DNA from: Thermomicrobiaceae bacterium
Lineage (GTDB): Bacteria; Chloroflexota; Chloroflexia; Thermomicrobiales; Thermomicrobiaceae
Reading direction: 5' to 3'
Length of the DNA stretch: 51,825 bases
Assembly: GCA_014874455.1 (NCBI GenBank)
Contig: JADBJL010000036.1
Location: 1-51,825, forward strand
The notes under the pieces were generated by a model, which searched no databases, was not told the DNA's origin, and was given only the letters and a program-made list of their open reading frames with translations. Numbering within the stretch: the stretch's first letter is position 1; each line of letters begins with the position of its first letter. A program made the translations under genes and the position numbers. Shown here in pieces: positions 44,858-51,825 of this stretch.

Positions 44858-45310
44858 CGTTTGTCCTCCCCAACGCTCTATCCCGAGGACGCCCTGCCCG
44901 GGCGCAGGCTACGGCGACGGCGCTACCGCTGTCAACGGGCGACGTTCCCTGTACCTGCCCTCACCCCCGTCCCCTCTCCCGCTCGTGCGAGAGCGGGGTG
45001 GCCGCAGGGCGGGGTGAGAGGTGCCGCCCTCACCCCCGGCCCCTCTCCCGCTCGTGCGGGAGAGGGGTGCCGCAGGGCGTGGTGAGAGGTGCCGCCCTCA
45101 CCCCCGGCCCCTCTCCCGCTCGTGCGGGAGAGGGGTGGCGTAGCCGGGGTGAGGGGAGAAGGGGCCGCTGCCAACTCGACTTCGTGGTACCCCTACTCAC
45201 CGGCGCCTGCCACGGGTATACTGCGCAAAGAGTTGATCGCCTATCGCTATCTGAGAGACACAGGACGCCTGACGTAGACTCAGGGCGCGCCGCCGAGACG
45301 AGGGGGATAG
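44858..45310. other. Divergent intergenic region with tandem palindromes
   Basis: 453 nt between the M19-like gene and the MFS gene. Most of it is a three-copy tandem repeat (44958-45156); a TATACT box lies at 45217-45222, with no good -35, and could serve the MFS gene. No gene is seen. Confidence 0.6.
44958..45156. repeat. Three tandem palindromic repeats of about 68 bp
   Basis: Copies begin at 44958, 45027 and 45095, each starting CCCTCACCCCCG and containing CCCCTCTCCCGCTCGTGCGG with its complementary arm GGAGAGGGG, then a GGTGAGAGG or GGTGAGGGG end. Copies 2 and 3 are nearly identical, copy 1 has a few changes. They are related to the elements at 38853-38963. Confidence 0.8.
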
Positions 45311-46582
45311 ATGAGGCTCCAGGGCAAGCGGCTTGCCCTGCTCATCGGCAATCGCAACTTCGCAGCGCTCTGGGCATCTGACCTCATCGCGACGCTGGGC
45401 GACCGAATTCACCGGGTCGCCCTGGCGGCGCTCATCTGGCATCTGACCGGCTCGCTGATGGACGCAGGCGTGGCGTTCATCGCCTCGTCGCTGCCTGAGC
45501 TCGCACTGGGGCCGCTGGCCGGCGTGGCGGTCGACCGCTGGGATCGGCGTAAGATCATGGTCGCTTCGGATCTGGCCCGCGTCGCACCGGTGCTGCTCAT
45601 CCCGATCCTGGCTCCGGCTTCGCTCTGGGCGGTCTATATCTTGCTGTTCCTGCTCAACACCGCGTCGATCCTGCACCGCCCGGCGAAAGTTGCTTCCATC
45701 CCCTCGGTGGTGCCGTCCGAGCAGCTCACGGCCGCTAACTCGTTCTCCTCGATGGTCGAGAGCGTCGGCGACCTGGCTGGCTACCCGATGGCCGGGATCG
45801 GGGTGGGGCTGCTGAGTGGCTGGCTGGGGACGGAGACCGGCCTCACCGCCGCGTTCGGCGGCACGGCGCTCGCCTACGTGCTCTCGGCGCTCATCTTGCT
45901 GGGGCTGCGGCTACCGCCGGTCGAACGGCCAGAGGCAGGCTCGATCCGGCAGGTCTGGGAGGATCTGGTGGCCGGCCTGCGCTTTCTGGCCCGGCACCCG
46001 ATGGTTCGGATCAACACGGTGGTGCTGTTGCTCGGGCCGTTCGCCGCCGGGATCGCGATGCCGTTGCTGATCGGCTACGCGTATCAAGTGATCGGCCGTG
46101 AGGAGTTCGCCTACGGCATGTTGAACTTCGGCATCGGCCTCGGGAGCGTGGTGGGCGCGGGCGGGCTGGCGCTCCTCGGGGCGCGCCGGCTCGGCACGCT
46201 GGTCGTCGGTGGGCTGGCCCTCATGGGCGCCGCGATCCTCGGCCTCGCCAGCACGAGCCACCTCTGGGGGGCCGTCCTGCTCATGGCCGCGACCGGCGTC
46301 GGGAACATGATGGTCGTCATCCCCAGCGTGACCATCGTCCACCGCTGCACACCGGGGCACCTGCTCGGGCGCGTCTTCGGCTTCCGCTCTACACTCATCT
46401 TCACCGCGCTGATCGTCGCCAACGGCATCGGCGGCTGGGCCGGGGACACCTTCGGCGTCTTGCCGGTCATGGCCGGCACTGGCGCCGGCCTGCTGGTCGC
46501 TGCCGTTCTGGCGGCGATGGTGCCGGCCAGCCGGCAGGCCGACGCGCTGGAGGCAGCGACAGGCTCTGTCCCCGGCGACTGA
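45311..46582 (+). CDS. MFS exporter (EntS/MFS_3-like)
   Basis: A 423-residue twelve-helix major-facilitator protein of the enterobactin-exporter-like (MFS_3) group. The N-terminal RNRNFAALWASDLIATLGDRIHRVALAALIWHLTGS segment is split here by motif: NRNFAALWASDLIATLGD then ALIWHLTGS, both characteristic, and the loop 2-3 motif is GVAVDRWDRRKIMV. The group exports siderophores, drugs or macrolides. ATG 45311 follows CGAGGGGGAT. Upstream lies the tandem palindrome region; downstream, 238 nt with a weak TTGACC box precede the secreted BNR gene. Confidence 0.85.
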   Translation: MRLQGKRLALLIGNRNFAALWASDLIATLGDRIHRVALAALIWHLTGSLMDAGVAFIASSLPELALGPLAGVAVDRWDRRKIMVASDLARVAPVLLIPILAPASLWAVYILLFLLNTASILHRPAKVASIPSVVPSEQLTAANSFSSMVESVGDLAGYPMAGIGVGLLSGWLGTETGLTAAFGGTALAYVLSALILLGLRLPPVERPEAGSIRQVWEDLVAGLRFLARHPMVRINTVVLLLGPFAAGIAMPLLIGYAYQVIGREEFAYGMLNFGIGLGSVVGAGGLALLGARRLGTLVVGGLALMGAAILGLASTSHLWGAVLLMAATGVGNMMVVIPSVTIVHRCTPGHLLGRVFGFRSTLIFTALIVANGIGGWAGDTFGVLPVMAGTGAGLLVAAVLAAMVPASRQADALEAATGSVPGD

Positions 46583-46820
46583 CCCGTGATGAAGAACAAA
46601 CTGTTTGGTTGTTGACCGAAGGCTGCCAGTCAGGCTACTTTGAGTGCATATCCCGACGGTCGAGTGACCACGCGTTTCGGCTTCAGGCGACGGCGAGGCG
46701 AGGGACTGCTGGACAAGAAGGGAGGTACGGAGAGGAACAGCCTGGCCTCCTGACTCTGCTGCTTCTGTCGCCTCGGGTAGAGTCCACCCGATGGCGCTTT
46801 GGGATGGGAGGGAGCGAGCC

Positions 46821-48770
46821 ATGACGCGGAAACCCAGTTTACCGGCTCGGTTGCTCATCGCCCTCAGCCTGGTGCTCACCCTGCTCGGCATCTCCACCTG
46901 GTCATCGGCCGCGGTCAGCCGCTTCGATCGCGGCTTCAACCCCGGGGAGCGCTTGCTCCCCTTCAAGCTCCTACCCTCGCCGCTCGAGCTGGACACTGAC
47001 GTCCAGCCAGGCATGACCGGCCCCGACGGCCAGTTCAGCAAGGAGCAGATCCAACGGTTCAGGTGCACCACGTCCGGTGACCCCAGCCGGTGGATCGATA
47101 TCAGTTGCAACGTCAATGACTTCGGGCAGGACTTCGCGCCGGACAACGAGATCGCGATCGCGGTGAACCCTGATGATCCGAATCACCTGGTTGCTGGCTC
47201 GAACGACTACTACTACCGCTTCAACAACGCCACCGGCGCCCGCCAGGCCATCGTGCCGACCGGCTTCTTCACCTCCTTCGACGGTGGGAGGACCTGGGTC
47301 GACGGCCAGATCCCGCTCAAGAGCGGCAACGGCGGCGGCGACCCGGTGCCGGCGTTCGACGTGAAGCACGGCGTCGTCCTCATGGCCCAGCTCGAGAACG
47401 TCTCTGGCCACGGCGGGCCGTTCGTCGCCCAGGGCGACGTGGCAGTCAGCCGCTCGACGGACGGCGGCCTCACCTGGAGCGAGCCGATCACGGTGATGCA
47501 GGGGCAGGGCACCGGCATCGGCCCGGCGAATCGAGCGACCTTCTTCGACAAGGAATGGCTGACGGTCGACAACAACCCGGACTCGCCCTACTACGGCCGG
47601 GCCTACCTCACCGCCACGCTCTTCGTCAACGGGCCGCTGGGCACCTACACCCGCTCGCCGATCGTCCTCAGCTACTCCGACGACGGCGGGCTGACTTGGA
47701 CTCCGCCGGTCGAGATCTCCGGCCAGCATCCGAGCTGTACCTTCCAGACCACGGTCACCCGATCCGGTACTGAGTGCGATGAGGATCAGTTCTCGATCCC
47801 GGTGGTCGCCCCCGACGGCACGGTCTACGTCCACTTCCACAACTACCAGCATGAGGCGGCCTGGGAGGTGCCCTTCGACTTCGACGCCCAGATCATGATC
47901 GTCAAGTCCACCGACGGTGGGGTCACCTGGAGCGATCCGGTGCCGGCGGTGCAGCTCGAGGACGGGCTGAGCGACATGCCGTGGTCGGTGATCTTCCGCC
48001 AGACGATCTGGGGCCACCAGATCCGCTGGAACGCCGCGGGCAACATCGTGGTCAACCCGACCGACCCTGACGAGATCACGATCGTCTTCGCCGACCGCGG
48101 CACGCCCAACCCGGCGGCGACCGAGGGCTGCTTCATCACCTCGGAGGGTGGGCTCAACATCGGCGAGCCGCCGGACTACGACCCCTGCGGCGCCAAGACC
48201 GACTTCGACACCGACGTCTTCAAGGTCGTCTCGACCGACGGCGGGCAGACCTGGTCGCGGCGCACGCTGATCGACGACGGCAACGGTGCCCCGCAGTGGT
48301 TCCCCTGGGCCGGCTACCTCTCTGACGGCAGGCTGGTGGCCGCCTGGGACGAGGACACCGAGCCGGCTCCGGCCGACAGCTTCGTCCACGTGCTGTGGAT
48401 CGAGGGCAAGGGCAAGGAGGTGCTGGGGCCCGTGGAGTTCCCGGACGTCTCAGTCACGCACTGGGCCGGCCAGTACGTGCCACAAGATCGCTGGCCGGAG
48501 GCCTGTGGCCCGGCCGAATACTCCGATCCACCGGTGGCGAACGCCGCGGGGAAGGACTGCAACGTCTTCCACGGCGACTACACCGGGCTGGCGGTCGGCC
48601 CGGACGACAGCATCAACGTCGTCTGGACGGGCCTGAATGAGCTGGCGACCTCGCCGCAGCTCGATCCCTACACTGGCGCCGAGCACGACGGCTATCGCCA
48701 GGACGCGATGTTCGCCCGCCGGACGGCCGACAACCCCGCGTTGAAGCCGAAGAAGGGAGGCCGCCGCTGA
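46821..48770 (+). CDS. Secreted BNR-repeat (sialidase-like) protein
   Basis: A 649-residue exported propeller protein. A signal peptide is clear (MTRKPSLPARLLIALSLVLT... ending SSAAVS). The mature part contains at least five Asp-box turns (SFDGGRTW, STDGGLTW, SDDGGLTW, STDGGVTW, STDGGQTW), giving a six-bladed-type sialidase/BNR fold with several cysteines (SCNV, SCTF, ECDE, GCFIT, DPCGAK, ACGP, DCNVF) that may form disulphides. The arginine triad of true sialidases cannot be confirmed by eye, so the activity is unknown. The C-terminus is basic (KPKKGGRR). ATG 46821 has GGGAGGG upstream. It is followed closely by the CinA-domain gene. Confidence 0.87.
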   Translation: MTRKPSLPARLLIALSLVLTLLGISTWSSAAVSRFDRGFNPGERLLPFKLLPSPLELDTDVQPGMTGPDGQFSKEQIQRFRCTTSGDPSRWIDISCNVNDFGQDFAPDNEIAIAVNPDDPNHLVAGSNDYYYRFNNATGARQAIVPTGFFTSFDGGRTWVDGQIPLKSGNGGGDPVPAFDVKHGVVLMAQLENVSGHGGPFVAQGDVAVSRSTDGGLTWSEPITVMQGQGTGIGPANRATFFDKEWLTVDNNPDSPYYGRAYLTATLFVNGPLGTYTRSPIVLSYSDDGGLTWTPPVEISGQHPSCTFQTTVTRSGTECDEDQFSIPVVAPDGTVYVHFHNYQHEAAWEVPFDFDAQIMIVKSTDGGVTWSDPVPAVQLEDGLSDMPWSVIFRQTIWGHQIRWNAAGNIVVNPTDPDEITIVFADRGTPNPAATEGCFITSEGGLNIGEPPDYDPCGAKTDFDTDVFKVVSTDGGQTWSRRTLIDDGNGAPQWFPWAGYLSDGRLVAAWDEDTEPAPADSFVHVLWIEGKGKEVLGPVEFPDVSVTHWAGQYVPQDRWPEACGPAEYSDPPVANAAGKDCNVFHGDYTGLAVGPDDSINVVWTGLNELATSPQLDPYTGAEHDGYRQDAMFARRTADNPALKPKKGGRR

Positions 48771-48837
48771 AGGTCGCCCCCGTGCTGCTATACTTCTGCA
48801 CCGGTACCGGGCGATACGCGGCATGGGGGCGCACGGG

Positions 48838-49338
48838 ATGCCAGACCAGCCGCCTCTGGAGCGGCAGCTCTATGACCTGCTGACCGGTCGCCGGCTGACG
48901 CTGGCGACGGCTGAGTCGTGCACCGGCGGGCTAGTCGGTCACTTGATCACGACCGTCTCCGGGAGTTCGGCCTACTACCTGGGCGGGGTCATCGCCTACA
49001 GCAACGAGCTGAAGCGCGCCCTGCTGGGCGTGCCGGCGAGCATCCTCGAGACGCAGGGCGCGGTCAGCCGGGAGTGCGCCGAGGCCATGGCCCAGGGGAT
49101 CCGTGAGCGCACCAGGGCCGATATCGGCATCTCGACGACCGGGATCGCCGGCCCGACCGGCGCCACGCCGACCAAGCCGGTCGGGCTGGTCTACGTGGCC
49201 TGCGCGACCGCTCGGGGTGTCACCTGCGAGGAGCACCGCTTCCAGGGCGACCGGCTGACCAATATCCGGCTCGCGGCCGAGGCCGTGCTGCGGCTGGCCC
49301 TGCACGAGGCCGCGGCGCTTCCGGAGCCGGGATCGTAG
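48838..49338 (+). CDS. CinA C-terminal-domain nicotinamide-nucleotide amidase
   Basis: A 166-residue stand-alone CinA C-terminal domain, the family of nicotinamide-nucleotide amidohydrolase PncC, which returns NMN to nicotinate mononucleotide in pyridine salvage. The ATAESCTGGLVGHLIT motif (catalytic Ser in SCTGG) and the STTGIAGPTGATPTKPVGLVY motif are intact. The N-terminal molybdopterin-binding half of full CinA is absent. ATG 48838 (MPDQPPLERQL) is chosen; ATG 48823 is five codons upstream. A TATACT box at 48789-48794 may be its -10. The M16 gene follows by 71 nt. Confidence 0.9.
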   Translation: MPDQPPLERQLYDLLTGRRLTLATAESCTGGLVGHLITTVSGSSAYYLGGVIAYSNELKRALLGVPASILETQGAVSRECAEAMAQGIRERTRADIGISTTGIAGPTGATPTKPVGLVYVACATARGVTCEEHRFQGDRLTNIRLAAEAVLRLALHEAAALPEPGS

Positions 49339-49365
49339 AAGAGCGCGAGCATTCGCGTCATGTGG

Positions 49366-49395
49366 GTGGGGAGGGCGAATCACCGCTCGCCCCAC
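49366..49395. repeat. Degenerate palindrome, GTAGGGGCGA-type
   Basis: An imperfect hairpin (GGGCGA at 49373-49378 pairs with TCGCCC at 49387-49392, with GTGGGG and CCCCAC outside) that resembles a decayed copy of the element at 20031-20068. It lies in the leader of the M16 gene. Confidence 0.35.
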
Positions 49396-49409
49396 CGGTA
49401 CGAGGGGTT

Positions 49410-50678
49410 ATGGAGTACTCGAAGACGACGCTGCCGAACGGCGTCCGTGTCGTGACCAGCCGCATGGAGCACGTCCGCTCGGCCAGCTTGATCCTCTACT
49501 TCGGCGTGGGGGCGCGGCACGAGCCGGACGAGCGGGCCGGCATCTCGCACTTCCTCGAGCACATGCTCTTCAAGGGCACCGAGCATCGCCCCGACCCGGT
49601 GCAGATCACCGAGGCGATCGAGGGGGTCGGTGGCATGCTCAACGCTGCCACCAACCGGGAGAGCACGAACTACTGGGCGAAGGTGCCCAGCGAGCATCTC
49701 CCGCTCGCCTTCGAGGTACTGGCCGACATGGTGCGGCACTCGCTGTTCGCTCCCGAGGAGCTGGAGAAGGAGCGGCGGGTCATCATCGAGGAGATCCACG
49801 GCATCCACGACACGCCGGACGACTACATCCACGACGTGATCGACCAGGCCGTCTGGGACGGCCAGCCGCTCGGCCGCCCGATCATCGGCAGCGAGCAGAC
49901 CGTGCAGGCGATCACCCGCGACGACCTCGTCGCCTATCTGAACGAGCACTACCGGGCTAACCGGCTCGTCATCGCGGCAGCCGGCGACCTCTGGCACGAG
50001 CAGGTGGTGGAGCTGGCCGACCGCTACTTCGGCGATCTGCCGGCTGGGCCGCCGCCACCGCTGGTGCCCGCCCGGATCCGCGATGGGTTGCCCGATGTCC
50101 TCGTGGTCAGCCGGCCTACCGAGCAGGCGCACCTCTGCGTCGGGCTGCCGGCGCTCCCCTACACCGACGAGCGGCGGTTCACTCAGGGGATGATCGACGC
50201 CGTGCTTAGCTCCGGCATGAGCTCGCGCCTGTTCAAAGAGATCCGCGAGCGCCAGGGGCTGGCCTACGAGGTCTACGGCTACTTCCGCGAGTACCGGGAC
50301 GTCGGCGAGGCAGTCGTCTACGCCGGCACCGAGGTCGAGCAGGTCGGTCGTGCTATCCAGGCCATCCTGCGCGAGCTGGACAAGCTGCGCCGGGAGCCGG
50401 TGCCGCCCGACGAGCTGGAGCGCACCAAGGAGCTGCGCAAGGGGCGGATCGTGATGGGGCTCGAGGACAGCCGGGCGGTGGCGAGCTGGATCGGTGGGCA
50501 GGAGCTGGTCTACGGCGAGATTCTGACCCCGGACGAGGTGATCGCGCGCATCCAGGCGGTCACCAGTGACGATATCCAGGCGCTGGCCGGGGAGCTGTTC
50601 CAGGTGCAGCGCTACGCCCTGGCCCTGCTCGGCCCCTTCGACGACCCCGAGCCGTTCCGCCGGCTGCTCCAGGCATAA
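49410..50678 (+). CDS. M16 family (pitrilysin/MPP-like) zinc peptidase
   Basis: A 422-residue peptidase with the inverted zinc motif HFLEH (within ERAGISHFLEHMLFKGT) and the downstream glutamate in the EKERRVIIEEIHG helix, plus the glycine-rich NAATNRESTNYWAKV substrate strand; the R/Y pair of the second domain is seen at SSRLFKEIRERQGLAYEVYGYF. Both M16 halves are present, so it works as a dimer like processing peptidases and degrades or processes peptides. ATG 49410, with GAGGGG before it, is used; ATG 49362 is in frame but falls before the palindrome. The gene converges with the surface-protein gene. Confidence 0.95.
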   Translation: MEYSKTTLPNGVRVVTSRMEHVRSASLILYFGVGARHEPDERAGISHFLEHMLFKGTEHRPDPVQITEAIEGVGGMLNAATNRESTNYWAKVPSEHLPLAFEVLADMVRHSLFAPEELEKERRVIIEEIHGIHDTPDDYIHDVIDQAVWDGQPLGRPIIGSEQTVQAITRDDLVAYLNEHYRANRLVIAAAGDLWHEQVVELADRYFGDLPAGPPPPLVPARIRDGLPDVLVVSRPTEQAHLCVGLPALPYTDERRFTQGMIDAVLSSGMSSRLFKEIRERQGLAYEVYGYFREYRDVGEAVVYAGTEVEQVGRAIQAILRELDKLRREPVPPDELERTKELRKGRIVMGLEDSRAVASWIGGQELVYGEILTPDEVIARIQAVTSDDIQALAGELFQVQRYALALLGPFDDPEPFRRLLQA

Positions 50679-50711
50679 CCTCCCGGCCTGCCCTGCCTAC
50701 AGAGCGATGGC

Positions 50712-51825
50712 TCACTGGGTGAGTGTTATCTCCCGCTCGAGGAGCAGGTCATCGGCGTCCGGGGAGAACCAGCCGCCCCCGTCGCTGTCGAGCCAGACGC
50801 GCACGCGCAGCCGGTCGCCCGGCCCGCCGTTGAGCACGGACACGTCCAGCGGCACGCCGCTGAACCAGCGCAAGGCCTGCTCGCCACCGGATCCGCGCGC
50901 TGACGCTGTCTCGTCGACGAACTCCACGAAGAGGCGGGGTGCGGCCACCTCCGGATCCAGCGCCGGCTCCAGGGTCGCCGTGACCTGGAACGCCGGGCTG
51001 GACTCGCCTGGGAGCCAGCGCGTCGCCGGGTCGCTGTCCACCGCAGGCCCGGTCACCGCAAGGCGCACGCCGGTGACCCAGTGGTGTACGAACGGCCCGG
51101 CGACCGGCTCGTCCGCGTCGCAGGCGTCGTTCCGATTCAGGTCGACGCAGGCCGTGATCAGGTCTGTCCCTCCGAGCTCGCCACGGTAGCGGAACTCCAC
51201 GTAGCCTGAGAAGTTTGTCAGGATCGACTGCACGTGTGCGTTCGCGCCGGTCACCACGAGGCGCACAGGCGCCGCAGCGAGCGACCCACTCCAGCCGCCG
51301 TCAGGGGTCACCCCGTAGACGTTGAAGAATTGTGCGTGTTCTTCCCCTACCAGACGCGCGGTACCAGGGACAGCATATGCATTCGTCGAGATCGTCGCTT
51401 GTGTCACCCATGTAAGGTTGGTGCCGGGGAGGAGTATGAGACCGCACGACTCGTCGCCCTCGGTATCTAGGCACACGTACACATTGCGGAAACCAGGCGC
51501 ATTGGGGCTGACCACGTGGAGCGCCGCTTGGCCTCTCTCATCGGTGAAGATCGTGAACGACTCGGGCTCGAGGTCAAGCACCACGAGCCGCGCCCCGGCG
51601 AACGGCCTCCCTCCGAGCGCCAGCGTGAAGGTCACGATGGCATCCTGCCCCACGAGCAGCGTCCACCCTGGGTGTACCGTCCAGTTGAACTCCAGGCCGA
51701 CCCACACCTCGGCGCTTGAGCGCGGCTCGCCGGCGTCGCAGTCCGTGTTGCGGTTCACATCGACGCATGCCTCGATTCGATCGAGACCGACTCCGGCACC
51801 CGTGTACTGGATCCACAGTCCTCCC
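50712..51825 (-). CDS. Ig-repeat surface protein, 5' end off the window
   Basis: The 3' part (at least 371 codons) of a larger gene on the minus strand; the frame runs off the right edge. Sequence repeats are visible at about 100-residue spacing: EACVDVNRNTDCDAGEP, VYVCLDTEGDESCG and TACVDLNRNDACDADEP, each closing an Ig-like beta unit, followed by a W-x-(A/V) segment opening the next. The D-x-N-x-N-x-x-C-D-x-x-E loops look like calcium-binding turns with a disulphide. The C-terminal domain (GDRLRVRVWLDSDGGGWFS) has no membrane anchor or LPxTG. The GC content is lower here around 51260-51480. The usual role is an adhesin or extracellular structural protein. Confidence 0.7.
   Translation of the reverse strand, partial: GGLWIQYTGAGVGLDRIEACVDVNRNTDCDAGEPRSSAEVWVGLEFNWTVHPGWTLLVGQDAIVTFTLALGGRPFAGARLVVLDLEPESFTIFTDERGQAALHVVSPNAPGFRNVYVCLDTEGDESCGLILLPGTNLTWVTQATISTNAYAVPGTARLVGEEHAQFFNVYGVTPDGGWSGSLAAAPVRLVVTGANAHVQSILTNFSGYVEFRYRGELGGTDLITACVDLNRNDACDADEPVAGPFVHHWVTGVRLAVTGPAVDSDPATRWLPGESSPAFQVTATLEPALDPEVAAPRLFVEFVDETASARGSGGEQALRWFSGVPLDVSVLNGGPGDRLRVRVWLDSDGGGWFSPDADDLLLEREITLTQ

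Noticed and set aside
44958-45156. CRISPR array
   Set aside because: Units are palindromic tandem copies with no unique spacers and no cas genes nearby.

Overview
The window is 51.8 kb of very GC-rich bacterial chromosome. It holds about 37 protein genes, 35 apparently intact (one running off the right edge) and two disrupted. I found no rRNA, tRNA, CRISPR array, transposase or phage gene. Gene content (six-unit DUF5671-type membrane protein, LysM/M23 peptidase, BNR propellers, single-chain UvrD-nuclease, GAF/HD-GYP sensor) and the very high GC fit a Chloroflexota genome, probably class Thermomicrobia (Sphaerobacter/Thermomicrobium-like). That placement is inferred from gene style only; no marker gene is present to prove it.

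Layout. 1-11.4 kb is nearly all plus strand: MpaB-like oxygenase, a D,D-carboxypeptidase followed by a LysM/M23 cell-wall hydrolase, a 3-hydroxyisobutyrate-dehydrogenase-like reductase, a CNNM/CorC protein, a three-gene unit (anchored NTF2-like protein, DUF5671 repeat protein, M20 dipeptidase) and a frameshifted sigma-like/zinc-finger membrane protein. 11.6-24.1 kb is minus strand: a UvrD helicase-nuclease with a YkvA-type protein, a methyltransferase, a small lower-GC operon (secreted Cys protein plus a SurA-like chaperone interrupted by a TAG), an orphan molybdopterin hydroxylase large subunit, a 1048-residue BNR propeller and a GNAT acetyltransferase. mnmA and a small ORF follow on plus. 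26.1-31.0 kb (minus) carries an ABC exporter, class III aminotransferase, EamA transporter and moaC, the last three with overlapping or touching ends. 31.7-35.5 kb (plus) is one giant GAF/HD-GYP sensor.

35.6-38.7 kb (minus) is an MFS / luciferase-like oxidoreductase / DUF1624 acyltransferase operon with a well-formed promoter and an overlapping dyad. Then come a zinc-ribbon protein, divergent trehalose-6-phosphate synthase, a P1 (DmpA) peptidase, an M48 peptidase, an M19-like protein lacking the usual metal motif, an MFS exporter, a secreted BNR protein, a CinA-domain amidohydrolase, an M16 peptidase and the 3' part of an Ig-repeat surface protein.

Themes. Peptidases are abundant (S11, M23, M20, P1/S58, M48, M19, M16). 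Several gene pairs converge with only 2-33 nt between stop codons. Promoters that read well have TTGAC(A/C/G)-16/18-(T/G)A(T/G)xxT form. Two families of short intergenic palindromes are present, one as a 3-copy tandem array. I did not find a convincing new defence or biosynthetic system; the best leads are the secreted-peptide/broken-chaperone operon, the frameshifted sigma/zinc-finger fusion, the metal-motif-less M19 homologue and the six-unit DUF5671 protein.
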